From the NCBI RefSeq assembly GCF_017254865.1, contig NZ_JAFKCV010000014.1, positions 1 to 64,000 on the forward strand: DNA of 64,000 bases, in the 5' to 3' direction. The notes beneath the pieces were generated by a model. That model made no database searches. It worked only from the letters and a program-made list of their open reading frames with translations, and had not been told where the DNA came from. Origin of the DNA: Bowmanella dokdonensis. Lineage in GTDB: Bacteria > Pseudomonadota > Gammaproteobacteria > Enterobacterales > Alteromonadaceae. Position 1 is the first letter of the stretch. Every line of letters begins with the position of its first letter. The translations under genes and the position numbers were made by a program. This document shows positions 19,217 to 31,055 of the stretch, one piece after another.

Positions 19217-20991
19217 AGAAGGACATACCACTGCGTAGCAGGCAATGGTTTAACGACCCGTCCAATCCGGATATGACAGCCCTTTATCTGGAAAAATACC
19301 TGAATTACGGTCTGACCATAGAAGAACTGCAAGGGGGTAAGCCTATTATTGGTATAGCCCAGACCGGTTCGGATCTGGTGCCCTGTAACCGCGGTCACGT
19401 CCAGCTCGCCGAACGTTTAAAGTCCGGAATCCGGGACGCCGGAGGTATTCCCATTGAATTTCCGGTACACCCGATTCAGGAAACAGGTCGTCGTCCCACA
19501 GCAGCATTGGACCGCAATCTGCAGTGCTTGTCGCTTATCGAAATACTGCATGGCTATCCTATTGATGCCGTAGTGCTCACCACAGGTTGTGATAAAACCA
19601 CCCCCGCCTTACTGATGGGTGCTGCCAGCGTGAATATTCCAGCCATCGCCTTCTCGGTGGGGCCCATGCTGAACGGTCGCTACAAAGGTCAGTGCGTAGG
19701 ATCTGGCACTATTATCTGGGATGCCAGAAAACGCCTGGCCAAGGGCGATATCAGTTACAACGATTTTATCGCTGAAGTAGCCAGCTCAGCGCCGTCTGCA
19801 GGACATTGCAATACCATGGGGACAGCTTTGACAATGAACTGCCTGGCCGAAGCCCTGGGTATGATGCTGCCAGGCTGTGCCTCCATCCCCTCCCCTTACC
19901 GGGAGCGGTCGCAAATGGCCTACCAAACCGGTAAACGGATAGTAGATATGGTCTGGGAAGATCTCACCCCGCAGAAAATCCTGACCCGACAAGCCTTTGA
20001 AAACGCCATTCGCGTATGCTCAGCACTTGGCGGTTCCACTAATGCCCCGATTCATATTAATGCCATTGCCGCCCATGCGGGCATTGGTATCAAGATTCAG
20101 GATTGGCAGACCATCGGCCAGCATATTCCCCAGTTGGTGAACTGTCAGCCCGTCGGCCAATATCTGAGTGAGGATTTTCATAATGCTGGCGGCTTGCCGG
20201 CAGTGATCGATCAGTTACTGGACGCCAGTCTGCTACATGCTTCTGCTCTGACGGTTACAGGCAGAAGCATTGGTGAAAACTGCCAGGGTGCGCCACTGTA
20301 CAATACCGATGTGATACGCAAGATTGGCACTCCCCTCAAGGCGCAGGCTGGTCTGATGGTATTAACGGGCAACTTGTTTGATTCGGCCATAATGAAAGTT
20401 TCTGCTATTGATAAGGAGTTCCAGCAGCGTTACTTGTCAGACCCCGCCAGACCAAATTGCTTTGAAGTCCGCGCCATAGTGTTTAACAGTCCGGAGGAGT
20501 ACCATGCCCAGATAGATAACCCTGAGTTGGCGATCGACGTAAACTGTATATTAGTGATGCGTTATGCCGGCCCCAAAGGCTATCCCGGCTCAGCGGAAGT
20601 GGTCAACATGCAGCCTCCCAAGGCCTTGTTGGACAAGGGGATTAACTCATTACCCACTATGGGCGACGGACGACAAAGCGGTACCTCCGGCTCCCCTTCT
20701 ATTCTGAATGCATCACCAGAAGCGGCGGATGGGGGAGGTCTGGCGTTGTTAAAAACAGGTGATCGCATACAGATCGACCTAACCAAAGGTACAGTTAACG
20801 TTTTGCTTGACTGTGATGAATTGGCCGCACGCCGAGCCCAATTGGATTTAAACAGACAGTATCCAGCCAATCAAACCTGGTGGCAGGAAATCTATCGGGC
20901 CAAAGTCTCCAATTTGGATGAAGGAGCAGTGTTTGAGGAAATGCTGAAGTATCAGAATGTACGCGATAACCAGCCTCGGCACTCGCACTAG
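19213..20991 (+). CDS. IlvD/Edd-family sugar-acid dehydratase (probable galactonate dehydratase)
   Basis: A 592-residue iron-sulphur dehydratase of the IlvD/Edd family, sugar-acid branch. The cluster cysteines are visible in LVPCNRGHV, TTGCDKTTP and AGHCNTMGTA, and the C-terminal domain has MRYAGPKGYPGSAEV and GDGRQSGTSGSPSILN. Relatives dehydrate arabinonate, xylonate, gluconate or galactonate to 2-keto-3-deoxy acids. Being fused by a 4-bp overlap to dgoA and with DgoK upstream, galactonate is the likely substrate. E. coli uses an enolase-superfamily DgoD for this step, so this would be a non-orthologous replacement. It is the last gene of the operon; a terminator follows at 21013. Confidence 0.85.
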   Translation: MKKDIPLRSRQWFNDPSNPDMTALYLEKYLNYGLTIEELQGGKPIIGIAQTGSDLVPCNRGHVQLAERLKSGIRDAGGIPIEFPVHPIQETGRRPTAALDRNLQCLSLIEILHGYPIDAVVLTTGCDKTTPALLMGAASVNIPAIAFSVGPMLNGRYKGQCVGSGTIIWDARKRLAKGDISYNDFIAEVASSAPSAGHCNTMGTALTMNCLAEALGMMLPGCASIPSPYRERSQMAYQTGKRIVDMVWEDLTPQKILTRQAFENAIRVCSALGGSTNAPIHINAIAAHAGIGIKIQDWQTIGQHIPQLVNCQPVGQYLSEDFHNAGGLPAVIDQLLDASLLHASALTVTGRSIGENCQGAPLYNTDVIRKIGTPLKAQAGLMVLTGNLFDSAIMKVSAIDKEFQQRYLSDPARPNCFEVRAIVFNSPEEYHAQIDNPELAIDVNCILVMRYAGPKGYPGSAEVVNMQPPKALLDKGINSLPTMGDGRQSGTSGSPSILNASPEAADGGGLALLKTGDRIQIDLTKGTVNVLLDCDELAARRAQLDLNRQYPANQTWWQEIYRAKVSNLDEGAVFEEMLKYQNVRDNQPRHSH

Positions 20992-21012
20992 TTCTATTAA
21001 AGGCAGTATGGT

Positions 21013-21052
21013 GGTCCTTCGACAAGCAGGCTGGTTGAAGGACCTCTTTCTT
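21013..21052 (+). terminator. Rho-independent terminator after the catabolic operon
   Basis: GGTCCTTC (21013-21020) pairs perfectly with GAAGGACC (21037-21044), followed by TCTTTCTTATT. It lies 22 bp after the dehydratase stop. Confidence 0.7.
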
Positions 21053-21163
21053 ATTAACTGCCGATATAGACGGCACCGGCCACCAAAAATCGGCCCTATT
21101 CCTTCTGATTGGTACAAATGCGCAAGACTATAAGACTACTTTCCTTATAGCTGCGCAATCCGT

Positions 21164-23731
<2,568 letters not shown>

Positions 23732-24121
23732 TACTTTAATTAAGAAATACTCAAGATCAAGTCCGGCTTTGGTTGTTGGAATAGCCGATCACTTTGGTAG
23801 TGGACATTGGTGTGGCCGTGACCTGCTTTGCCAGACTGCAGGGGATAATAAAAGGTGGCCGGATTACTCCTACCTAGTTTTGATGCTTGCTACCCTCTAG
23901 CTCGCTCCTGATATCTTTTTCCTGCCTCCAGTGAATACGCCTGAACTGATCTGCCCATGCCTCCCAACAACCTATTGCTTCCAGCGCCGGTGGACCTCTT
24001 TGATGAAGGGTGGTGCCCCTGAAGACCGCATGTTCAGAACGGTAAACGCCCTTAAAAGGCTATCGAGTTCAGTCAAGTAAAAAATTCTTGTGTTAATCGA
24101 TTGTAAAATACGATTGTCAGT

Positions 24122-24134
24122 TTTATAGTATAAA
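24122..24134 (+). promoter_or_regulatory. Galactoside-locus operator candidate 5 (TonB receptor)
   Basis: TTTATAGTATAAA is a perfect match to the palindrome, 105 bp upstream of the TonB-dependent receptor gene. Confidence 0.65.
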
Positions 24135-24238
24135 TAGTTTAAATCTTACAGATTGTTTTATGGCCCGTGCGTCTTGCCGCACCCCAGATGACACAGCAGT
24201 AAAAATTTGAGCACTCATTCATAACAAGAGGAATAACT

Positions 24239-26968
24239 ATGCAAGCCGGAACACCCAAACTCGCATACCTGCCACTCATGGTGGCCTGCAATCTGGGACT
24301 AACATTGCCTGTCTTAGCTCAGGCGCAAGAGGACAATCAGGATGTTGAGGTAATCAGTGTAAAGGGCATCAAAGGTAGTTTGATCCGGGCGATGGATATC
24401 AAACGTGAGAGCACCAATGTGGTTGATGCCATCTCTGCTGAGGACATCGGAAAATTTCCTGATCAAAACGTCGCAGAGTCTCTGCAACGTATTACCGGCA
24501 TATCCATCGATCGCGAGGGTGGAGAAGGACAGTTGGTAACCGTACGCGGAATGGGCCCCGAATTTAACTCTGTTTTACTCAATGGGCGTATCCTGGCAAC
24601 CGTTGGCGATCCTTCCTCCATGAACTGGGATGGCACACCTGGCGGACGCGCTTTTAGCTTTGATATTTTGCCGACCGAACTGATCAACGGAGCGGAAGTA
24701 CACAAAACCCAGTCTGCATCGGTACAGGATGGCGCGATTGGCGCCACGATCAACATTACAACAATGCGTCCTTTTGACAACAAAGGGTTCCAGGCTGTTG
24801 CAAGTGTAAAGGCCATGTATGACGACATGACCGGCAAGGCGAAACCACAGTTGTCGGGTGTGATAAGCAACACATTTAATGATGATAAATTCGGCGTGCT
24901 GCTGTCCTTTGCCAACTACCAACGAGAGAGCCGCTACGAAGAAGCCAACACGGCCTACTATTTCAAAATTACCGATCCACTGGATGGCCAGGACTATGGC
25001 CAGGTTTATTTTCCGCGGAACTATGACCAGATAGTGCAAAACGAAGAGCGAGAGCGCAACAGCGGCACACTGGTATTGCAGTACGCTCCGAATGCCAATA
25101 TGACAATCACTGCCGACTATATGCATTCCAATTATGATGTGAGTGGACGCCAGGATATCTATCCTTCCTGGTTTACCCCGAATAACGTCAGAAACCCGGA
25201 GCTGGACGCCAACAATACGCTTATCTACGCGGATTTTGTCGATGTATACGTGGAATCCATGGCCCGCCAGTCCGACGCCTCCAGCACACTGGATGCCTAT
25301 GGTCTGAATGTCGACTGGCAAGTAAATGACATCTGGCATAGTGAACTGGATATCAGTGGCTCCAAAGCCGAGTCGGATCCCGGCAAGGGATGGTCAGATG
25401 TAGTGGTGGGCCGCCCCGGAGAGTTTTCTTATGATCGTCGCCAGGGCCAGCAGGTACCCACCATGACCTTTGATCCGCTCAGGCCAGGTGATTCGCTAAC
25501 CGCCGGTTGGACCTCACTTCAGGGTACAGAACTGGACGATGACGTCTTCAGTGCGAAATTTGACAACAGCCTGATAGTGGAATTAGGTCCTCTGGTTGAA
25601 ATCCAGTTCGGCGCCCAATATACCGATCGCACATTGGGCAAGGTTTACGGCGAAACAGAAGGGCCACTACCATGGATATTTGCCGACAACAGCACGCGCA
25701 TTCCATTACCCGAATCCCTGTTCAGACTGTTTGACGCAGATGGCTTCCTGTCAGGTGCCTCGGGCACACCGGTCAATCAGTGGCCCACTTTTGATACTGA
25801 CGAGATCATGGCCTATCTGAGCCAGGATGAGGTAATCGCGATGTTGGATGATCCCGAAGCGGCCAGAGCGGTACTGAGCCGCAACGGTTTTGGCCGGGTC
25901 CCTGATCAGTCCGCCTACGAAGTTAATGAAGAGGTGATTGCCCTCTACACAGACTTTAACCTTGAGGGCGAATTAAACGGTATGTTCTGGAATATGGTCG
26001 CCGGTTTACGCTACGTGGATACCACCAGCACCTCTAGTGGCAAGCAGATTGCACTGCTGGACCTGCAACCTTCCCAGAATGAACCCAACAAAGTATTTGC
26101 GGTGTATTCCGATGACTATGTGCCGGTGGAAATTAGTAACAGCTATCAGGATTGGCTACCCAGTCTGAATTCGAATATTAATTTCACCGATGATCTGATT
26201 GGTCGCCTGGCCTGGTCCAAGTCCATTACCCGTCCCGAGCTAAACGAAATGAGCCCGCTGACCAGTTATGGTGACGGTCAGATTGACGGGCTGACTGGCT
26301 CGGGTAGCAATCCGCTACTTGCCCCTTATACATCCAAGAATCTGGATTTGTCTTTGGAGTGGTACTACGACGAAGGCAGTTATGTGGCACTGGCCTACTT
26401 TAACAAAGATATCGACGGTTACCTGGGTACAAGTGTGGTACCCGAAACCCTGGTGCTGCCCAGCGGCAGTTACAACTACGAGATATCCCGCCCTGTAAAT
26501 GAAAACAACACCGAGGTAGATGGTTACGAGTTTGCCATCCAGCATATGTTCAGCAGCCTGCCGGAACCCTTTGATGGCCTGGGCGTAATTTTCAACCTTA
26601 CTAAAGTGGACAGCCAGTCCAGCGAGGACAATTTGCCGCTTATTGGCCTGGGAGATTCCCAGAACCTGATCCTGTTTTATGAGAAGGATGGCTTCCAGTT
26701 GCGTCTGGCCTACAACAACCGTGCCCGTTTCCTGCAGACCAAACCGGTGACAAGTGGCAGTCGTCAACGTGATGGTCATTATGTGGACGACTATAAGCAG
26801 TTGGATATCAGCAGTAGCTACGACCTTGACAGTACCTGGACTGTATTCTTCGAAGGTATCAATCTGACCAATGAACTGACGGTGAAAAGCGCCGAATACG
26901 CCAACCAGACTTTGCAGGTAATAGAAACCGGTCCACGCTATGCCCTTGGCGTACGGGCCAAGTTCTAG
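24239..26968 (+). CDS. TonB-dependent receptor of the galactoside locus
   Basis: A 909-residue outer-membrane receptor. The signal peptide ends near LAQAQ; the TonB box-like stretch DVEVISVKG follows; the plug domain contains AEDIGKFPDQNVAESLQRITG and TVRGMGPEFNSVLLNGR; the remainder is a 22-strand barrel ending YALGVRAKF with the C-terminal aromatic signal. It belongs to the marine carbohydrate-type TonB receptors (Xanthomonas/Caulobacter type). It should import oligosaccharides for the GH63 and GH2 enzymes. Ribosome-binding site AAGAGGAAT is strong. Two hairpins with T-runs follow the gene. The exact ligand cannot be seen. Confidence 0.9.
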   Translation: MQAGTPKLAYLPLMVACNLGLTLPVLAQAQEDNQDVEVISVKGIKGSLIRAMDIKRESTNVVDAISAEDIGKFPDQNVAESLQRITGISIDREGGEGQLVTVRGMGPEFNSVLLNGRILATVGDPSSMNWDGTPGGRAFSFDILPTELINGAEVHKTQSASVQDGAIGATINITTMRPFDNKGFQAVASVKAMYDDMTGKAKPQLSGVISNTFNDDKFGVLLSFANYQRESRYEEANTAYYFKITDPLDGQDYGQVYFPRNYDQIVQNEERERNSGTLVLQYAPNANMTITADYMHSNYDVSGRQDIYPSWFTPNNVRNPELDANNTLIYADFVDVYVESMARQSDASSTLDAYGLNVDWQVNDIWHSELDISGSKAESDPGKGWSDVVVGRPGEFSYDRRQGQQVPTMTFDPLRPGDSLTAGWTSLQGTELDDDVFSAKFDNSLIVELGPLVEIQFGAQYTDRTLGKVYGETEGPLPWIFADNSTRIPLPESLFRLFDADGFLSGASGTPVNQWPTFDTDEIMAYLSQDEVIAMLDDPEAARAVLSRNGFGRVPDQSAYEVNEEVIALYTDFNLEGELNGMFWNMVAGLRYVDTTSTSSGKQIALLDLQPSQNEPNKVFAVYSDDYVPVEISNSYQDWLPSLNSNINFTDDLIGRLAWSKSITRPELNEMSPLTSYGDGQIDGLTGSGSNPLLAPYTSKNLDLSLEWYYDEGSYVALAYFNKDIDGYLGTSVVPETLVLPSGSYNYEISRPVNENNTEVDGYEFAIQHMFSSLPEPFDGLGVIFNLTKVDSQSSEDNLPLIGLGDSQNLILFYEKDGFQLRLAYNNRARFLQTKPVTSGSRQRDGHYVDDYKQLDISSSYDLDSTWTVFFEGINLTNELTVKSAEYANQTLQVIETGPRYALGVRAKF

Positions 26969-26975
26969 CCTGATA

Positions 26976-27008
26976 GGTCGCGCATTGTGGCGCGGCCTTT
27001 TCCTTTTT
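26976..27008 (+). terminator. Terminator hairpin 1 after the TonB receptor gene
   Basis: GGTCGCGC pairs with GCGCGGCC (26990-26997, one G-T) across a 6-base loop and is followed by TTTTCCTTTTTT. Confidence 0.7.
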
Positions 27009-27017
27009 TCTGTACTC

Positions 27018-27039
27018 AGGGCGCATAAGCGCCCTTTTT
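27018..27039 (+). terminator. Terminator hairpin 2 after the TonB receptor gene
   Basis: AGGGCGC, ATAA, GCGCCCT and a run of T form a second, perfect intrinsic terminator directly behind the first. Confidence 0.75.
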
Positions 27040-27189
27040 AATGGCCGCTTAGTATTGGGGCCAGACCCATTCCTGAAGAGCCAAGTCTTGAAGCGGCTAT
27101 CCCCGTTTTGTTCAAACAGACCTGTTGCTGCCGGGGAACTGTTGGTCATCTGGACTCAGGGTCAACCTGACGCGAAACATATAGTGCTA

Positions 27190-27202
27190 TTTATAGTATT
27201 TA
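27190..27202 (+). promoter_or_regulatory. Galactoside-locus operator candidate 6 (antiporter)
   Basis: TTTATAGTATTTA matches 10 of 12 positions of TTTATANTATAAA and lies 52 bp before the NhaC-type gene, linking it to the galactoside regulon. Confidence 0.5.
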
Positions 27203-27254
27203 TATTGTTAACGTTAAATTTTTGTAATATAAATGAGAGCCGACTAAGGAGAAG

Positions 27255-28748
27255 ATGTCATTTATGTCGCAACCTCGTCAGCCCAGCTTGTTGCAGGCTT
27301 TGCTACCTATTATCGCTCTGTTGCTTTTGCTTTTTATGGCGGTGTATTATTTTGGCGACGATTCCTCTTCAGGTCCTAATCAGATTGCCCTGCTATTGTG
27401 CGCGGGGGTGGTGACGCTGATTGGTCAGCACAACGGCTATGGCCGTGAGCAGATCGAACAGGCTATCGTCAGGGGGATCAGCCTGACACTTGGGGCGATA
27501 CTGATTCTCTTGGCTGTAGGATCACTGATCGGTACCTGGCTGCTGTCCGGTACCGTGCCGACTATGGTTTTCTATGGCTTAACGCTGCTGAATCCTGACT
27601 ACTTTTACCTTAGCTGTTCCATTATCTGTGCGATTGTTGCCTTAAGTATCGGCAGCAGTTGGACCGTGGCCGCTACCATCGGAGTGGCGTTGATGGGCGT
27701 AGCAAGCGGCTTGGGCTTGTCTGAGGTGATTTGTGCGGGGGCTATTGTCAGCGGCGCATATTTTGGCGACAAGCTTTCTCCTTTGTCCGATACCACCAAC
27801 CTGGCTCCGGCTGTAGCCGGAGCCGACCTGTTCACCCACATCCGTTTTATGTTGTATAGCACCTTGCCCAGCTATGCCCTGACCCTGGTGCTGTTTCTGA
27901 GCCTTGGTTTACAGGACAGACAGGACGGACAGCCCACACAACTGGAGGCTTTGCTAAATAGTTTGTCAGGCCAGTTCCACATCGCCTGGTATCTGCTTTT
28001 ACCTTTAGCCATCACGCTGTTTCTGGCCTTTCGCAAGATGCCCGCCTTTCCAGCCATCGGTATAGGCGCGGTGTCTGGTGCTATCATGGCGGTGCTTTTT
28101 CAACAGGATTTTATCCAGGCTCAGGCTGCCCCCGACCTTGGTAAGCTGGGGGGAACCATCACTGTGGTATGGCAAGCTATGTTTGCCGGTGTCAGTCTGG
28201 ATACGCCGGATCCGCTGTTAAAGGATCTGCTTAGTGGCGGCGGTATGGGCTCTATGCTGAACACCATCTGGCTGATCATCTCTGCGATGACCTTCGGTTC
28301 AGTGATGGAAGCCACTGGCTTGCTACAGCGGATCGTTGAAACGCTCCTAAAAATGGCAAAGTCAGCATCGGGACTGGTTATTACCACTATCGGTACTGCC
28401 TTTGGTACGAACTTAGTTGCGGCTGACCAGTACATTGCTATTGTGATGCCTGGCCGCATGTTTAAACCCGAATACGATAAACGCAATCTAACCCCTGAAA
28501 ACCTGTCCCGTGCAGTGGAAGATGGGGGCACCTGTACCTCAGCACTCATCCCCTGGAATACCTGTGGTGCCTATATGCAATCAGTACTGCTGGTAAATCC
28601 GCTAGACTATGCAGTATATGCCTTCTTTAACTGGCTTACTCCGCTGATGGGAATTTTGCTGGCGTTGCTCGGAGTAAAGCGAACATATGCCTCGGTCTCA
28701 AATCTTGAAAACAATTCCAAAGGTCAGGCTGTTGAGAATGGCAGGTAG
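27255..28748 (+). CDS. NhaC-type Na+/H+ antiporter
   Basis: A 497-residue inner-membrane protein with about 12 helices and NhaC-family marks: SIGSSWTVAATIGVALMGVA, the GAYFGDKLSPLSDTTNLAPAV segment, and EDGGTCTSALIPWNTCGAYM near the C-terminus. These carriers exchange Na+ (sometimes with organic anions) for protons. In this locus it would re-export the sodium brought in by the vSGLT-like symporter; the shared operator upstream supports that idea but does not prove it. Start: AAGGAG sits 3 bases before the ATG at 27255 and 12 before the ATG at 27264, so the start is ambiguous by three codons. Confidence 0.87.
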   Translation: MSFMSQPRQPSLLQALLPIIALLLLLFMAVYYFGDDSSSGPNQIALLLCAGVVTLIGQHNGYGREQIEQAIVRGISLTLGAILILLAVGSLIGTWLLSGTVPTMVFYGLTLLNPDYFYLSCSIICAIVALSIGSSWTVAATIGVALMGVASGLGLSEVICAGAIVSGAYFGDKLSPLSDTTNLAPAVAGADLFTHIRFMLYSTLPSYALTLVLFLSLGLQDRQDGQPTQLEALLNSLSGQFHIAWYLLLPLAITLFLAFRKMPAFPAIGIGAVSGAIMAVLFQQDFIQAQAAPDLGKLGGTITVVWQAMFAGVSLDTPDPLLKDLLSGGGMGSMLNTIWLIISAMTFGSVMEATGLLQRIVETLLKMAKSASGLVITTIGTAFGTNLVAADQYIAIVMPGRMFKPEYDKRNLTPENLSRAVEDGGTCTSALIPWNTCGAYMQSVLLVNPLDYAVYAFFNWLTPLMGILLALLGVKRTYASVSNLENNSKGQAVENGR

Positions 28749-28962
28749 TTACAAGACCTAATCTCGGGTTCTTATTCGACCTTGCCCAAGAAACTAAGGT
28801 TTTTATCACGAAGTTCGTCGGCAAGTAACTAAGGTATTTACGGGAAAGGCCAGCACCTACCCAAACCGATAGCACAGCTTATAAACAGCATTAGTATTTA
28901 TTGCTGGTGCGGCAGGTCGTTCCTTTTTAGGATGGCGCTTGTTGCCAAAAGGGAGTCTGCCA

Positions 28963-29847
28963 ATGTCGTTCCGTGATCTGTTGCTTGCGCTGGGAGTGGT
29001 GACTATCTGGGGGCTTAACTTTTCGGTGATTAAGTTCGGCCTGCAGGAGCTGCCGCCCCTACTGTTTTCCGCCCTGCGTTTTGCGGTGGCGGCCATTCCG
29101 GCGGTATTTTTTATCCCCCGTCCCAAGACCTCCTGGTGGAATATTCTCGGCGTCGGCCTGTTTCTGGGTGTGCTGAAGTTCGGCCTGGTCTTTATGGCCA
29201 TGGAATCGGATATTTCCGCCGGTCTGGCCTCTTTGCTGCTACAGGCCCAGGTATTTTTTACCATTTTGCTGAGTATGGTGCTGCTGGGTGAAACTATCGG
29301 TCGACACCAGACGGCCGGAATTTTGGTGGCCCTGGCGGGCTTTGCGGTGTTTGTATTTACCGCCACCGGCGGGGTGACCCCATTGGGGCTTGGCATGATC
29401 CTGCTGGCCGGCCTGTTCTGGGCCTTTGCCAACCTGATTACCAAGCGGGTGAAGGGCGTCAATGCCCTGCACTTTTTGATCTGGGTGTGCCTGGTGCCGC
29501 CCCTGCCCTTGCTGGGGCTGTCATTGTGGCTGGAAACTCCCGATCCGCTGACGCTGCTGGCCAATGCCTCGCTGGATGCCTGGTTGTCTCTGGCGTTTGT
29601 CAGCTATGTCTCCACCCTGATGGCCTTTGCCTGGTGGGGCGGCCTGCTGCTGCGGTATCCGGCGGCCACGGTTACACCCTTTGCCCTGCTGGTACCGGTG
29701 GTGGGAATCGCCTCTTCAGCCTGGTTACTCGGCGAGCAGTTGCAAAGGCACGAGCTGTTCGGCGCCATCGCCATTATGACCGGCCTGGTGCTGTGCGTAT
29801 TCGGTAGAAAACTGCCGGGTCTTCGCCCCGCAGTGCAGTTGCCCTAG
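28963..29847 (+). CDS. EamA/DMT-family exporter
   Basis: A 294-residue membrane protein with ten hydrophobic helices in two EamA repeats (VTIWGLNFSVIKFG at the start; LLAGLFWAFANLITKRV at the start of repeat 2). It resembles EamA (YdeD), an exporter of cysteine-pathway metabolites in E. coli, but substrates of this family vary widely. The frame opens at a TTG at 28939; I chose the ATG at 28963 because AAAGGGAG lies at good spacing before it and it matches the usual MSFRDLLLAL-type N-terminus. It sits between the sugar loci with no operator of either type, so it is probably unrelated to them. Confidence 0.85.
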   Translation: MSFRDLLLALGVVTIWGLNFSVIKFGLQELPPLLFSALRFAVAAIPAVFFIPRPKTSWWNILGVGLFLGVLKFGLVFMAMESDISAGLASLLLQAQVFFTILLSMVLLGETIGRHQTAGILVALAGFAVFVFTATGGVTPLGLGMILLAGLFWAFANLITKRVKGVNALHFLIWVCLVPPLPLLGLSLWLETPDPLTLLANASLDAWLSLAFVSYVSTLMAFAWWGGLLLRYPAATVTPFALLVPVVGIASSAWLLGEQLQRHELFGAIAIMTGLVLCVFGRKLPGLRPAVQLP

Positions 29848-29863
29848 CAGTATCCTACTCTGG

Positions 29864-30703
29864 TTACTCCCGGGCAAATACCCGGCGAAAGGCCTCGAGT
29901 GCAGCAGGATGGTAAACGCTCAGATGGGTTTCATCAGGAAACTCCGTGAACGATGCATCAATACCGGGTGCTTGCTTTAATGTTGCGGCAAGGTCTCGGG
30001 TTGGCTCAACTATGCCCGGTTGGCGGCTGGCTGCCAAATGAACCCGAATGGGCTGTGTTAGGTTTTGCTTGATCAGTTCAGGGGCCTTTTCAACCAGATG
30101 ACCGGTGTTCCACCAAAGGCTCGGGTCTACTGCAATATAGGTGTTGAACAGGTCCGGCTCCTGCAAAAGGGTTTCAACCACAAATAAGCCGGCCAGCGAC
30201 TCTCCGACAATGGCGCTCTCCCCAGAGGTACGGTAATGACTGTTAACCGCTGGCATCAACTCGTTGCGGATAAACTTTCTGAAATCGGCTGACTTGCCGA
30301 CCAAAGGCGAGATCTTCTTGTCCTCTTCATTGGTGGTGGGACCGGTTAAATCCCGTTTCCTGTCAGTATTTTCTATGCCAACCAGAATAAAGGGGCGGGT
30401 GGTCCAATTCAGCGAGCCTATCTGCACCAGGCCGGCTATGTGCAGAAAGTCCTCCTTCAAGCCACCATCCGGCATATATAAAACCGGAAAGGCCTGCTCG
30501 GTCTGCTCAAGATAGGCTTGGGGAAAGTACAGGTTGATGCGCCTTGGCTCAGACAGTACCTGAGACTGCAGAATAAAACTCTGGCCTACGTTCAGCGGTT
30601 CGACGGGCAATTCACCGCGGGCGACCTGAGCCGAAGACGGCAAAACACAGCAGCCAAAAGTGACAATCACCAAAAGCGGTAAGTAACGAGCATTGAGCAT
30701 CAT
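29864..30703 (-). CDS. Secreted esterase (Fes/esterase-D-like alpha/beta hydrolase)
   Basis: A 279-residue protein with a signal peptide (ARYLPLLVIVTFGCCVLPSSAQ) and the putative-esterase fold (PF00756-like). The nucleophile is in GESLAG, the acid probably in AVDPSLWW, the His in ETHLSVYHPA, and a PVLYMPDGG strand marks the oxyanion region. Relatives hydrolyse feruloyl or acetyl esters or siderophores. It is divergent from the regulator at 31056 and shares a region with four ACCAATT words, so it may belong to the alginate regulon; substrate is unknown. Ribosome-binding site AAGGACAG precedes the ATG. Confidence 0.78.
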   Translation of the reverse strand: MMLNARYLPLLVIVTFGCCVLPSSAQVARGELPVEPLNVGQSFILQSQVLSEPRRINLYFPQAYLEQTEQAFPVLYMPDGGLKEDFLHIAGLVQIGSLNWTTRPFILVGIENTDRKRDLTGPTTNEEDKKISPLVGKSADFRKFIRNELMPAVNSHYRTSGESAIVGESLAGLFVVETLLQEPDLFNTYIAVDPSLWWNTGHLVEKAPELIKQNLTQPIRVHLAASRQPGIVEPTRDLAATLKQAPGIDASFTEFPDETHLSVYHPAALEAFRRVFARE

Positions 30704-31055
30704 GTTTTCTGTCCTTGTAAGCTGTTTGCAAGTTAAGAGTGCAAAGGAATTGTTTAAGGGTACACGTCCTGGCTGTATGGCTGTGACAGCGGATCGGGTA
30801 GGCGTATCCAGGAATTTTGACTAACGCTTTGAAACCCAAAAAAACAATCCGAATACACAAAACCAATTTGAAAACCAAGGCCACCAATTGTATCTTACCA
30901 ATTGACAAAACCTAAATTACCAATTCAAGCTTTGGAGCATGAAAAGTTGTCATAGCTCAGCGAATAATCAGACTTTTGCGCAGGTTAAAGGATTCAAGCT
31001 ACAATCGGCGCAAGGACATATATTACTCATGACAAGATACTGAGGGATACCCATC
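30704..31055. other. Divergent promoter region of esterase and alginate regulator
   Basis: A 352-bp region without a gene. Its notable content is the row of ACCAATT words listed separately. Confidence 0.5.
30862..30925 (+). promoter_or_regulatory. Four direct ACCAATT words upstream of the alginate regulator
   Basis: ACCAATT occurs at 30862, 30883, 30898 and 30919, a spacing of 21, 15 and 21 bp. Each word equals one arm of the ATTGGTTAACCAAT palindrome at 39692. The cluster could be an autoregulatory site for the FadR-type regulator at 31056 and the divergent esterase. Confidence 0.4.

Noticed and set aside
24575-25339. A 254-codon minus-strand frame
   Set aside because: It is the antisense of the TonB receptor plug and barrel region and has no family resemblance.
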